Source of the DNA: CAHJXF01 sp039936235
Lineage (GTDB): Bacteria; Pseudomonadota; Gammaproteobacteria; Burkholderiales; Burkholderiaceae_D
Assembly: GCA_039936235.1 (NCBI GenBank)
Contig: JBDTIS010000231.1
Coordinates: forward strand, 5,887-69,886
Direction: 5' to 3'
DNA: 64,000 nt
The notes under the pieces were generated by a model. That model had not been told where the DNA came from and ran no database searches. It saw only the letters and a list, made by a program, of their open reading frames with translations. Position numbers and translations under genes: made by a program. Of the stretch, positions 36,401-44,485 are shown piece by piece (positions within the stretch are counted from its first letter, which is position 1; each line of letters begins with the position of its first letter).

Positions 36401-37545
36401 TCGGCGTTTCCATTCCGCAACGCGTTCTGATTGGCGTCGAAGGATTGCTGACCGAGATACTTCATTGGCGATCGCAGGACGCCGCCGTAACGACAGGGAT
36501 TCCATCCTCTGCTGCCCCCATTAGGAGCCTGCGGACAATTCGATGGCACCGTATACCCCGCGACGTTGCGGTCCATCAGATAGCCGAACGACGCGAAACG
36601 CATGTCGGCCGCATGAACCTGCGCCTGTCCCACCGGCTTGTATTTCGCGCCGACTCCGCTGCCGTAGAGCTTGCAGAGATCGGTACGGATCGGTCCTTCG
36701 GTGCTGTCGCAGACGGTGACGGCCACGTGATAGGTGCTGCGGCCGCTCGCAGGCCGCTGTTGGCTTTGACCGCTACCGCTAACCGGTAGACAGTTGGTCG
36801 ACTGAACGTTACTAGCAGTGTCGAAGTAGACAACGTTTCTACAATTCGTGATGTATACGTTACCGCCGGTGACAAGCGATCTAGGCAATACCCGACCCAG
36901 CGTGCTGGAAAAGGGAGTAGTACCTGAATCACTCAAATTTAATCCGGGGAAATACAAGGATTTATAAAACGGTTCGACACCGGGAACATTGCCGTCAGGC
37001 AAATAAGAGCGCTCGATCACTGCACCATTTACAGGCAACTCGAGGATACGATTACCACCCGTCATTGCGTATCGGAATTCATCGACGGCCGACATCGTCG
37101 CCCAGTTCATGAAATTGCCGCTAAAGGTGTTCCCGTCGCATTCATGGTTTAAATCGGCCGCTAAACTCGGTACGAACACGTCGCTGTTCGAAAATCCCGA
37201 AGGATAGGGATCTGTGTCCGGGGTGCCGTTGTACGCATAACACATCGTCGAATCGAAATAGCCTACATAGGCAGCGGTCCGGACGTAAGCAAGGAAGTTG
37301 TATCCATCGGCCCCGTTCGCGATCGTGCCGTCACCGCTCGGCAGGGCGCTCGCATACGCCGCCGTCACGTCCGGAAACTCGACTGACGCGGCCACCACCA
37401 CGTTCGGGTGGGCCGCCCTGGCGCCGTACAACGGGCTGTTGGAGATGTCGACCAGTTGCGCAGCTGCCGGCGCCACGAAGACGGCGAGCGCCAGGAGCGA
37501 TGCGTGGATCGCGAGGCGCCGGACCGCGGCGAGGGACAGGTTCAT
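33424..37545 (-). CDS. pilY1: PilY1 family type IV pilus tip adhesin/assembly factor
   Basis: A 1373-residue exported protein with a signal peptide (ends PAAAQ, residue about 30). The N-terminal 600 residues form a variable adhesin-like region with several cysteines. The C-terminal half, from about 830, is the conserved PilC/PilY1 beta-propeller: PAVYVGANDGMLHAF, an acidic calcium-loop-like stretch SDADDADVGN, LSAPEIVKLQ, and repeated GDLQGNVWRF blades. It is expected at the pilus tip, where it affects extension, adhesion and surface sensing. Base composition is visibly lower in GC from about 35.7 to 37.3 kb, the N-terminal part, than in the rest. It starts one base after the pilX stop and is followed two bases later by pilE. 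Confidence 0.95.
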   Translation of the reverse strand: MNLSLAAVRRLAIHASLLALAVFVAPAAAQLVDISNSPLYGARAAHPNVVVAASVEFPDVTAAYASALPSGDGTIANGADGYNFLAYVRTAAYVGYFDSTMCYAYNGTPDTDPYPSGFSNSDVFVPSLAADLNHECDGNTFSGNFMNWATMSAVDEFRYAMTGGNRILELPVNGAVIERSYLPDGNVPGVEPFYKSLYFPGLNLSDSGTTPFSSTLGRVLPRSLVTGGNVYITNCRNVVYFDTASNVQSTNCLPVSGSGQSQQRPASGRSTYHVAVTVCDSTEGPIRTDLCKLYGSGVGAKYKPVGQAQVHAADMRFASFGYLMDRNVAGYTVPSNCPQAPNGGSRGWNPCRYGGVLRSPMKYLGQQSFDANQNALRNGNAEINPDGSLVPDPEGTAATAGGVNSGFINYLNKFGQTGVYKRYDPMGELYYEALRYLSGLPPTPDAMTGAPLPFAVLDNFPLAYTNASGTAWADPMQNQSTCSANYIITIADNQTNYDTNLPGYAGVWADPFRPSSRPVDEHGLDTHLWTQRIGILESTTSPSLTSGDYDRALAGLEDTQPICCLSNLVAGAAFWANTNDIRPDLPGMQTVKSIGIDVFPQEKNSSGNPMPLNNRQLYLMAKYGGFNNVIDRSSDPYPNPFYSTDPTNPLGPAIRTNAEWADSTGAPTNYLLASNPQKLIDGLRSAFNRIQASSGTLGGAALTASSLAYGGSSAYVATFDANFWSGTVLDKTITQTNGVVSTSSAAVWDAGALLTARCGTTVPSPTTCRDTNSSVNNRKIVTTIRPPSGNGTRVATAFTWAGLQSDTQYTDVLNMNPSLGSADGAGQQRLDYLRGYRGDESSSLGFRARNSALGDIIDSGPTYVGAPTTAIADSDYQTFYTTNVNRTPAVYVGANDGMLHAFSAGTGAELFAYIPNFVNYALNDLTDANYTHETFVDAPVIAREVKANGTWKTVLVAGVGNGAQGVFALDVTSPTAFTTSSVLFEFSDADDADVGNVLSAPEIVKLQTGGTAAAPTYGYFAAVTGYNNRRTTTNGRTDTNVSGDSANRGVLFLLSLDHTLGTSWQLGTDYFKYHFPATNPAAPNGLGPVASFQNRNGSGAASSLYFGDLQGNVWRFNTVGLPSEWAPSRGTVALPLPFFVATTTVGAAQPITARPTVATGPYNSELIFVGTGQYVGNSDLSTPFAQQSEYALLDNNQGALITRSTDLVVRTGTVAGNSVTVGGSAFVYSGASSQKGWVLDFPSSLSGGERNITQASVSNGVLSFTSLTVASSICGAGGGYIYQLNALTGLPYPTLPGGTLSTVGIPGPPKVVDLFITQGQTRATGERINTRTTTTLVAGTSGNIGAPPLNITSKAPPVGRITWREITNYNDRR

Positions 37546-37546
37546 A

Positions 37547-38260
37547 TCAATTCTCCGTACTGACGATGCTTTGCAGGACGACCTGCGTATTCGGGTTGGC
37601 ACCGAAGCCCATCGCGGTGACCCGGAACATGTATTTGCCGGCCATGTCGACCAGCGAAACGTTCTTGTAGACCCGCTCGATGATGTAACGCGGCGGATAG
37701 ACCGCGATCGGCTGGCCGACGAGACCGGTCGCCGCACTCTGTACATACTGGGAGGCGAAGGTTCGGCTGCTGAATTGCCCGTATCGGACCGTAGTCGGCA
37801 CGCTGTTGGCTCCCTTCGCGTCCCCGTAGAAGTCGACGGTCGAACTGAGGTAGGCCGGCGTCGTCGTGCCGTCGCACAGTCCGATGTTGTCGTTGGTGGA
37901 ACAAGCCGTCGTTCCCGCAGACACGAAGCCCACGCCGGCCGTCTCGTTGAAGCAGACGAGCGGCGACGTTCCGGCCCGCCCTCCGCCGGGCTGGGTGCCC
38001 GTCCCGGGCGCCGGAACCAGACGGAGCGGACAGCCGGTGACCGAACCGGAAATCTCCGCCTCCCCGTCTTTGAGGGCGGCTTCAGCCGCCTGGAAGGCGA
38101 TCTGGCGGTCGCGGTCGTTGCGCGCGCCACGCTCCTCGTTGACCGCCATCTGCGACGCGCTGATGCCGAGGATGATGATGACGATCAGCATCAGCAGCGA
38201 GACGATCAGCGAGAAGCCGCTCTCGCGTCGACCACGAGGCAGGCGAGAACCTTTCGGCAC
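37547..38260 (-). CDS. pilX: PilX family minor pilin
   Basis: A 237-residue prepilin-like protein whose N-terminus reads RRESG before FSLIVSLLMLIVIIILGISASQ. There is no +5 Glu, which is typical of PilX. The helix continues NEERGARNDRDRQIAFQAAEAAL, the hallmark of the family. The start is uncertain: GTG at 38260 (used here, overlapping the pilW stop by three bases) or GTG at 38284 behind GGGTGG. It lies between pilW and pilY1 in the usual order. Confidence 0.9.
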   Translation of the reverse strand: MPKGSRLPRGRRESGFSLIVSLLMLIVIIILGISASQMAVNEERGARNDRDRQIAFQAAEAALKDGEAEISGSVTGCPLRLVPAPGTGTQPGGGRAGTSPLVCFNETAGVGFVSAGTTACSTNDNIGLCDGTTTPAYLSSTVDFYGDAKGANSVPTTVRYGQFSSRTFASQYVQSAATGLVGQPIAVYPPRYIIERVYKNVSLVDMAGKYMFRVTAMGFGANPNTQVVLQSIVSTEN

Positions 38261-38265
38261 GGTGA

Positions 38266-39255
38266 TCAATTCAGGTCCGGCCACTGCGCCACCCGGTTGC
38301 GCACGAAGATCGTCGTCTCGACCACCCGACGGATGCGCGTCCGTTCCGACGTGGACAGCGTCACGCCGGCCAACGGAAACTGCGCACCGATGTCGGTGCC
38401 GCTGTTCGGATAACCCACGCCGAAGAGGTCATAGGTCCGAGCCGTCGTGTCGACCTGCGCGCCGACATTGCTGCGGATCAGCATGGCGATGCGCACCGTC
38501 ACGACATTGCTCCAGTTGACGACCGGATTGACGCCGCCGATCCCGGTCCGATAAGTGAGGCTGGTGGGTGGCACAAGGTCGGGATCCCCGCCGGAATAAT
38601 TCGCTTCCCCATAGAGGACCTGGAAGCTCTCGACGCCGCGGATCAGCGTCTGCGTGTCGCCCGGCAAACCCGACGGGTTGCCGGCTGCATCGTAGGTCTG
38701 CCGCTGACACTTCAAGGAGGGCTCGTTGTCCGGGTCGTATCCGACGAAGAGGACGTTGTAGGCCCGACTCGTCGAATAGGCGGCGGCGCTCCCGGCCGGC
38801 GCGGGAACCGAGGATCCTGCGCAATCCAGGACATTACCGTCCGCCGCGACCGACGTGCCGCTGCCGAAGAAACGAATCGTCAGCGAGTCGCTCCCGTTGA
38901 TCCCCGCACCGGTCGGGCTGGCGTTATCCGCGCCAACGAGGTTCGGACCGTTGAGCGCGTACGAATCGCTGGTGGACCAGGTCGAATCGGCCGAATAGAA
39001 GGCGGGCACGAGCTGCGTGGAGTCGCCGAAATCCGTGTATCCCGCGAGCCTGACTAGCCTGTTGACGAGCTCCAGCGCGAAGCGGGACGACTCCTGGACC
39101 CGGGTCGATTCGTCCTGTGTCCGGTAGGTCCCGCGCGATGTCACCACCATCGCCGTCGCCGCCAGCACGACGAGCGCGCCGAGGACGAGCGCAACCATCA
39201 ATTCGGTCAGCGTGAAGCCGCGCTGGCGACGGGTGGCTCGAACGAAGGCGATCAT
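38266..39255 (-). CDS. pilW: PilW family minor pilin
   Basis: A 329-residue prepilin with leader MIAFVRATRRQRG before FTLTELMVALVLGALVVLAATAMV and +5 Glu. The conserved helical part STRVQESSRFALELVNRLVRLAGYTDF is characteristic of PilW. The C-terminal half carries the family segment SNVVTVRIAMLIRS. It begins 10 bases after pilV and overlaps or abuts pilX. It is a priming minor pilin of the type IV pilus. Confidence 0.93.
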   Translation of the reverse strand: MIAFVRATRRQRGFTLTELMVALVLGALVVLAATAMVVTSRGTYRTQDESTRVQESSRFALELVNRLVRLAGYTDFGDSTQLVPAFYSADSTWSTSDSYALNGPNLVGADNASPTGAGINGSDSLTIRFFGSGTSVAADGNVLDCAGSSVPAPAGSAAAYSTSRAYNVLFVGYDPDNEPSLKCQRQTYDAAGNPSGLPGDTQTLIRGVESFQVLYGEANYSGGDPDLVPPTSLTYRTGIGGVNPVVNWSNVVTVRIAMLIRSNVGAQVDTTARTYDLFGVGYPNSGTDIGAQFPLAGVTLSTSERTRIRRVVETTIFVRNRVAQWPDLN

Positions 39256-39265
39256 CGTCTGACGC

Positions 39266-39832
39266 TCAATAGTTCAGCAAGGTGACGACCAGACTCGGCT
39301 GATCGGCATTCGCGGTGGCGAGCAGGGCGCCGGTGCTGCCGTTGTTGTTCTTCTCGGTCCACTGGAACTTGACGACGACGGGTGAAAGGACATCGTTGTC
39401 GCAGTTCATCATCGAGTTCAGCTTCGTGTGGTCGCGACAGACCTTGACGACCGCGCCCGGGAGCCCGGTGGCGGGCGAAAAGACCTTCGCGCGCCACTCG
39501 TAGTAATCGTTGGACGCGAGCACCGCGAGCGTGCAACTGCTGGCATAGCAGGACGCGGACGCCGTTCCGGTTCCGCTCACGAAGGCGGTCACCTCCGTGG
39601 GATTCATCCGCATCATCTCGCCCAGCTCGTAGGCGAATGCAGTGGCCTGCGACCGGATCGCCGACTGCTTGCTGTCGCGCACCGCCGTCAGCGTCATCGC
39701 GGCCGCGCCGAGCACGCCGAGGACCAGCACGATCAGCGCCACCATCACTTCGATCAGCGTGAAGCCGGCCTCGCGTCGCAACGGACGGGAAAGCCTGGCA
39801 CGCGAAACCCGGAGGTGATGAGTCGTGTTCAC
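39266..39832 (-). CDS. pilV: PilV family minor pilin
   Basis: A 188-residue prepilin; the leader ends LRREAG before FTLIEVMVALIVLVLGVLGAAAM, with +5 Glu. PilV marks are TLTAVRDSKQSAIRSQATAFAYELGEMMRMNP and a small disulfide loop SCYASSC. The start is a GTG at 39832 without a clear ribosome-binding site. It is the first gene of the minor-pilin operon and lies 110 bases from nrdR; the operon promoter should be in that gap. Confidence 0.9.
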   Translation of the reverse strand: MNTTHHLRVSRARLSRPLRREAGFTLIEVMVALIVLVLGVLGAAAMTLTAVRDSKQSAIRSQATAFAYELGEMMRMNPTEVTAFVSGTGTASASCYASSCTLAVLASNDYYEWRAKVFSPATGLPGAVVKVCRDHTKLNSMMNCDNDVLSPVVVKFQWTEKNNNGSTGALLATANADQPSLVVTLLNY

Positions 39833-39942
39833 CCCGAGATTTTGGCAGGGCGCTCGCCTGGCTGGCCTGCCAGGCATCGGCAGCCACCCGCCATTCATCG
39901 CCGCGCTACGATCCTTTTCCTGCGGAATCCCGAAAAAACGCC

Positions 39943-40410
39943 TTACTTCCGCTGCCGCGTCTTCGTGGCGACTTCGCGGATCACGTCTGCGAATTCGTCG
40001 ACGTCCTCGAAGCTGCGATACACCGACGCGAAGCGGATGTACGCGATCTTGTCGATCTTCTTCAGCTCGCGCATCACGAGTTCGCCGATGCGGTCGCTGG
40101 GCACTTCCTTGTCGCCCGACGACATCAGCTTCTCCTCGATCCTCTCGATCGCCGCATCGACGGCCTCGGCGCTGACCGGGCGCTTGCGCAGCGCCAGATG
40201 CAGGCTGAACGACAGCTTGGTGCGATCGAACTCGGCGCGGCTGCCGTTCTTCTTGACGACCACCGGCAACGCGATCTCCGGACGCTCGTAGGTCGTGAAG
40301 CGCTTGTCGCACGACGCGCAACGGCGACGGCGACGGATCGAGTCGCCGTCTTCGGAAACGCGCGTGTCGAGCACCTGGGTATCCGAATGCGCGCAGTAGG
40401 GACAGTGCAT
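39943..40410 (-). CDS. nrdR: Transcriptional repressor NrdR
   Basis: A complete 155-residue NrdR: an N-terminal zinc ribbon (CPYC at 3-6 and CASC at about 31-34) followed by an ATP-cone domain (PVVVKKNGSRAEFDRTKL, SDRIGELVMRELKKID and YIRFASVYRSFEDVDEF). It represses ribonucleotide reductase genes in response to dATP/ATP. It follows glyA by 115 bases on the same strand, a linkage common in betaproteobacteria. Confidence 0.97.
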   Translation of the reverse strand: MHCPYCAHSDTQVLDTRVSEDGDSIRRRRRCASCDKRFTTYERPEIALPVVVKKNGSRAEFDRTKLSFSLHLALRKRPVSAEAVDAAIERIEEKLMSSGDKEVPSDRIGELVMRELKKIDKIAYIRFASVYRSFEDVDEFADVIREVATKTRQRK

Positions 40411-40525
40411 GGCGGACTCAGCACATCCTGACGGGATCGAGAGTCATGACGCGGGCGGCGGCCGATTGTCTTACGGCGACAAAGAACCGCACCGCTCCCG
40501 TCCCGCGCCGCGACGACATGCCCCT

Positions 40526-41770
40526 TCAGCCGTAGACCGGGAAGCGCGTCGTCAGCGCCGTCACCTTGTCGCGCACCGTCGCGATCGCTGCGGCATCCTG
40601 CGGCGCGTCGAGCACGTCGGCGATCAGGTGGCCGACCTGAGCCGCCTCGTCGACGCCGAAACCGCGCGTCGTCATCGCCGGGCTGCCGAGGCGCACGCCG
40701 CTGGTGACGAACGGCTTCTCGGGATCGTTCGGAATGGCGTTCTTGTTGACCGTCAGATGGGCGTCGCCGAGCACCCTCTCCGCATCCTTGCCGGTGATCT
40801 TCTTCGCGCGCAGGTCGACCAGCATGACGTGGCTCTCGGTGCCCCCCGACACGATCCGCAGGTCGCGCGCGATCAGCGTCTTCGCGAGCACGTCGGCATT
40901 CTTCACGACCTGCTGCTGGTAGGTTCTGAACGCCGGATCCGCCGCTTCCTTGAACGCGATGGCCTTGCCGGCGATGACATGCATCAGCGGACCGCCCTGG
41001 ATCCCGGGGAAGATCGCCGAGTTGATCGCTTTCGCGTGCTGCTCCTTCATCAGGATGACGCCGCCGCGCGGTCCGCGCAGGCTCTTGTGCGTGGTCGTCG
41101 TCACGACGTCCGCGTGCGGCACCGGGTTCGGATAGACCCCGGCGGCGACCAGCCCCGCGTAGTGCGCGACGTCGACCATGAAGTACGCACCGACGTCCTT
41201 CGCGATCCGCGCGAAGCGTTCGAAGTCGATCCGCAGGCTGTACGCGGACGCACCGGCCAGGATCAGCTTCGGCTTGTGTTCGTGCGCGAGCCGTTCGACC
41301 TGGTCGTAGTCGATCACCTCGTTCGCATCGAGCCCGTAGCTGATCGGCTTGAACCACTTGCCGCTCATGTTGAGGTGCATCCCGTGCGTCAGATGGCCGC
41401 CTTCGGCGAGGCTCATCCCGAGAAAGGTGTCGCCGGGCTGCAGCAGCGCGAAGAACACCGCCTGGTTGGCCTGCGAGCCGGAGTTCGGCTGCACGTTGGC
41501 CGCCTCGGCGCCGAACAGCGCCTTGACGCGATCGATGGCTAGCTGCTCGACGATGTCGACGTATTCGCAGCCTCCGTAGTAACGCTTGCCCGGATAGCCT
41601 TCGGCGTACTTGTTGGTGAGCTGGCTGCCCTGCGCCTCCATCACCGCGGGGCTGGTGTAGTTCTCCGACGCGATCAGCTCGATGTGATCTTCCTGGCGGC
41701 GGTTTTCCTGCGTGATGGCCGACCAGACTTCGGGGTCGACATCGGCGATGCGGCGTTGGCGGTCGAACAT
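40526..41770 (-). CDS. glyA: Serine hydroxymethyltransferase
   Basis: A 414-residue PLP enzyme interconverting serine and glycine with tetrahydrofolate, supplying one-carbon units for purines. Marks are HIELIASENYTSPAVMEAQG, YPGKRYYGGCEYVD, VDVAHYAGLVAAG and the PLP lysine in TTTTHKSLRGPRGG (about residue 228). The ATG at 41770 is the family start (MFDRQRRIAD); the frame stays open upstream through a structured RNA leader. That leader carries a ZTP-type riboswitch about 140 bases upstream, so expression should respond to the folate-stress purine intermediate ZTP/ZMP. Confidence 0.97.
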   Translation of the reverse strand: MFDRQRRIADVDPEVWSAITQENRRQEDHIELIASENYTSPAVMEAQGSQLTNKYAEGYPGKRYYGGCEYVDIVEQLAIDRVKALFGAEAANVQPNSGSQANQAVFFALLQPGDTFLGMSLAEGGHLTHGMHLNMSGKWFKPISYGLDANEVIDYDQVERLAHEHKPKLILAGASAYSLRIDFERFARIAKDVGAYFMVDVAHYAGLVAAGVYPNPVPHADVVTTTTHKSLRGPRGGVILMKEQHAKAINSAIFPGIQGGPLMHVIAGKAIAFKEAADPAFRTYQQQVVKNADVLAKTLIARDLRIVSGGTESHVMLVDLRAKKITGKDAERVLGDAHLTVNKNAIPNDPEKPFVTSGVRLGSPAMTTRGFGVDEAAQVGHLIADVLDAPQDAAAIATVRDKVTALTTRFPVYG

Positions 41771-41910
41771 GACGCGTTCCTTCGGAGCGGCACCGCGATC
41801 GATGCGGCGCACGGGTTGCAAAGCACGCAACGCGCGGCGGCGGATACGTTCGAGGACGAGGGCGCGATCTTCGACGCATGCGGCAGCCGTGCGTTGCACG
41901 TCATTCACTG

Positions 41911-42032
41911 CTGCCCAGGCGATCGGCGTCGGGTCCGCTGGACTGAACCCGCACGTTCCGCGCTCCCCGGTGGTCATCCACCTCGACAGGCGTCGAGTCG
42001 TCGAGGCCTGTCCATCGCCAGTCACGCGGAAT
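41911..42032 (-). promoter_or_regulatory. ZTP (pfl) riboswitch in the glyA leader
   Basis: Read 5' to 3' on the minus strand, the RNA has stem P1 UUCCGCG (about 42032-42026) paired with CGCGGAA, enclosing the conserved GUGACUGGCGA. Next come GGUGGAUGACCACC, the invariant CCACCGGGGAGCG, a GC hairpin (CGGGU/ACCCG), and the terminal conserved CGCCUGGGCAG at 41911-41921. These blocks match the ZTP/pfl aptamer known upstream of purine and folate genes including glyA. An extra perfect 7-bp hairpin (GACAGGC/GCCUGUC) is inserted after GGCGAUG, before P2. The expression platform was not resolved; about 140 bases separate it from the glyA start. Confidence 0.88.
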
Positions 42033-42221
42033 GGAATGTGGGCCGAAGTTTAGGCGACGCGCCCATCCGCGGCAACCGAGGCCGATCGGTGCAGTCGATT
42101 CGCGACAATGCGCCCCTCTTCCCGCCGGGCGGCAATGCGCGACAGACCTCGGCGTCCGCATCCGGTGCGCAAGATGCAGTTACTAGCTCGCTGTGGCGCG
42201 CAAGCCCCACTGCGGAAATTT

Positions 42222-42250
42222 TTCGCTTGCGCCGTAAAGATTCCTACAAT
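42222..42250 (+). promoter_or_regulatory. Putative sigma-70 promoter of asnB
   Basis: A TTCGCT (-35, 42222-42227) and TACAAT (-10, 42245-42250) pair with a 17-base spacer lies 79 bases upstream of the asnB ATG. It is in one of the few AT-richer patches of the region. The -10 is good and the -35 is weak. Confidence 0.45.
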
Positions 42251-42328
42251 TTGTGACAGGGGTCCGGCATCATTCCCTGCCGCTGCAGGCGGCGCTCCAA
42301 GCCCCTCAACTGATCGGATGGACCCTCG

Positions 42329-44350
42329 ATGTGCGGAATCGCCGGCTCGCTGGGCGCAGTCGTGGCCGGCCCGTCCACGATGGCCGATGCCGTCCATAGG
42401 ATGGTCGCGTCGCTGACGCACCGCGGACCGGACGATGCGGGCGTGTGGGCCGATCCGTCCGCGGCGGTCTGCCTGGGTAACCGCCGGCTCGCCGTCGTCG
42501 ACCTCAGTACCGCCGGTCACCAGCCGATGCATTCGGCGTCCGGCCGCTACGTCGTGACGCTCAACGGCGAGATCTACAACCATGAAGCGCTGCGGACCCG
42601 GCTCGCGCTGGAGGGGCATGCGCCGGCCTGGGTCGGCACCTCCGACACCGAAGTGCTGACCGCGGCCCTCGAGGCGTGGGGAATCGCAGCCACGCTGGTC
42701 GCGTGTGTCGGCATGTTCGCGATCGCGGTCTGGGACCGTGAAGAGCGGCGACTGACGCTCGCGCGCGATCGAATCGGCGAGAAACCACTGTTCTTCGGCC
42801 GGTTTCGCGGCACCTGGCTGTTCGGATCGGAGATGAAGGCGCTGATGGCGCACCCGCATTTCACGAAGCAGATCGATCGCGAGGCCTTCGCGACCTACAT
42901 GTCGCTCGGCTACGTCCCGGCGCCGTCGAGCATCTTCGCCGGCGTCCGCAAGGTCATGCCGGGAACGATGGTGACGATCGCCGCGCAGGGCTCCGAAAGA
43001 CAGGAGAACGTCTACTGGTCGGCGATCGCGGTCGCCGCTGGCCCGCGCCGCGCATTCGCCGACGACAAGGAAGCCATCGACACCCTCGAAGGCCTGCTGT
43101 CGAACGCGGTGTCGCAACAGATGGTCGCCGACCGTCCGGTCGGCGCGCTGCTGTCCGGCGGCGTCGATTCGTCGACCATCGTCGCGCTGATGAATACGCA
43201 CCGATCAGCGGCGATACGGACGTTCAGCATCGGTTTCCAGCAGAGCTCGTTCAACGAAGCGCTGTTCGCGGCCCGCGTCGCCGCGCATTTCCAGACCGAG
43301 CACACCGAGTTGTACGTCGACGCGAACGACGTGCGCGACACGATCCCGCTGCTGCCGCAGATCTACGACGAACCGTTCGCCGACATCTCGCAGATCCCGA
43401 CTTTCCTGGTTTCGCGCCTCGCCAGCAGCCATGTCACCGTCGCACTGACCGGCGACGGCGGCGACGAGCTGTTCGGCGGCTACCCGCGCTATTCGATGGC
43501 GGCCCGCCTGTGGCCGGCGATGAATCAGGTCCCGCGCGCCTGGCGGCCCGCGATCGCAGGACTGCTGAGGCAGACACCGGACGCGCTGGACCGCGCATTC
43601 TCGTGGGCCTTTCCGCACGACGAGGAGTCCGGCGTACGCGGGCTAAGGCCCGCGCAGAAGTTGAACAAGCTCGGTCGCGCGATCCGAAGCGACGACATCG
43701 ACGCGCTCTACTGGCAACTGCTCGCCCCGTGGGCAGAGCCCGGACTGATCAGCCATCCGCTGCAGGGCTCGGCGTTTCCGCCTGCCCTCGCCGCGGCGCC
43801 GCGCGCATCGATCGAGGAAGACTTCATGCTGCGCGACCTCGTCGGCTACCTGCCGGACGACATCCTCGCGAAGATCGATCGCGCATCGATGGCTGTCAGC
43901 CTCGAGTCACGCGCGCCGCTGCTCGATCACCACGTCGTCGAGTTCGCGCTGCAGCTACCGTTGGACCTGAAGTTCCGCAAGGGGGTCGGCAAGTGGCTGC
44001 TGCGCGAGGTGCTTTACCGGCACATCCCGAAAGAACTGGTCGATCGGCCGAAGATGGGCTTCGGCATTCCGATCGCATCGTGGCTGCGCGGGCCGTTGAA
44101 GCCATGGGCGCACGACCTGATCGCATCGAGCCGCGGCGACATGGCGCAGATGCTCGACCTGCGCGCGATGGCGCGGATGCTCGATCGGCATGGGTCGGGG
44201 GTCGGGGACTGGCATCAGCCGCTGTGGACCGGGTTGATGTTCCTGAACTGGGCCAGGCAGGTGGACTGGCAGTCCGGGACGGTGAGCCATGCTGCGCCAG
44301 TCTCATCGCCCGACATCCTCGACTGGTCGCACAGCCGCATGCCGACCTGA
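42329..44350 (+). CDS. asnB: Glutamine-hydrolysing asparagine synthase family protein
   Basis: A 673-residue amidotransferase. The N-terminal class II glutaminase domain begins MCGIAGS with nucleophile Cys2, then HRGPDDAGVW and LNGEIYNHEALR. The C-terminal synthase domain has the ATP pyrophosphatase loop LLSGGVDSSTIVAL and LTGDGGDELFGGYPRY. The later KIDRASMAVSLESRAPLLDH and RPKMGFGIPIASWLRGPL segments are those of AsnB proteins often found in polysaccharide or secondary-metabolite loci. It may make asparagine or amidate another carboxylate; no sugar genes are adjacent. Between its stop and the metal-efflux operon is a 135-base gap with a weak GC hairpin (44363-44378). Confidence 0.93.
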   Translation: MCGIAGSLGAVVAGPSTMADAVHRMVASLTHRGPDDAGVWADPSAAVCLGNRRLAVVDLSTAGHQPMHSASGRYVVTLNGEIYNHEALRTRLALEGHAPAWVGTSDTEVLTAALEAWGIAATLVACVGMFAIAVWDREERRLTLARDRIGEKPLFFGRFRGTWLFGSEMKALMAHPHFTKQIDREAFATYMSLGYVPAPSSIFAGVRKVMPGTMVTIAAQGSERQENVYWSAIAVAAGPRRAFADDKEAIDTLEGLLSNAVSQQMVADRPVGALLSGGVDSSTIVALMNTHRSAAIRTFSIGFQQSSFNEALFAARVAAHFQTEHTELYVDANDVRDTIPLLPQIYDEPFADISQIPTFLVSRLASSHVTVALTGDGGDELFGGYPRYSMAARLWPAMNQVPRAWRPAIAGLLRQTPDALDRAFSWAFPHDEESGVRGLRPAQKLNKLGRAIRSDDIDALYWQLLAPWAEPGLISHPLQGSAFPPALAAAPRASIEEDFMLRDLVGYLPDDILAKIDRASMAVSLESRAPLLDHHVVEFALQLPLDLKFRKGVGKWLLREVLYRHIPKELVDRPKMGFGIPIASWLRGPLKPWAHDLIASSRGDMAQMLDLRAMARMLDRHGSGVGDWHQPLWTGLMFLNWARQVDWQSGTVSHAAPVSSPDILDWSHSRMPT

Positions 44351-44485
44351 CGTCGTTGTGCTCCCCGTCCGACCGGGGGAAAGGCTGTTGGGCGTGTCGG
44401 CAATCGTTCGGGCCGCCTGATCGTCAAGGATTCTGCAAGGTTTCCGCCAGCTTCGCTCAATCGGGTCACCCTACGATCCATCGCC

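Noticed and set aside
41771..42025. N-terminal extension of GlyA
   Set aside because: The frame is open upstream, but the sequence is explained by the riboswitch leader and GlyA homologues begin at the ATG at 41770.
41771..42032. Glycine riboswitch before glyA
   Set aside because: The conserved blocks fit the ZTP aptamer with matching P1 stem and order; tandem glycine aptamer features are absent.
44363..44378. Rho-independent terminator after asnB
   Set aside because: The CCCCG/CGGGG stem is short and lacks a T-tract, so it is mentioned only as a weak hairpin.
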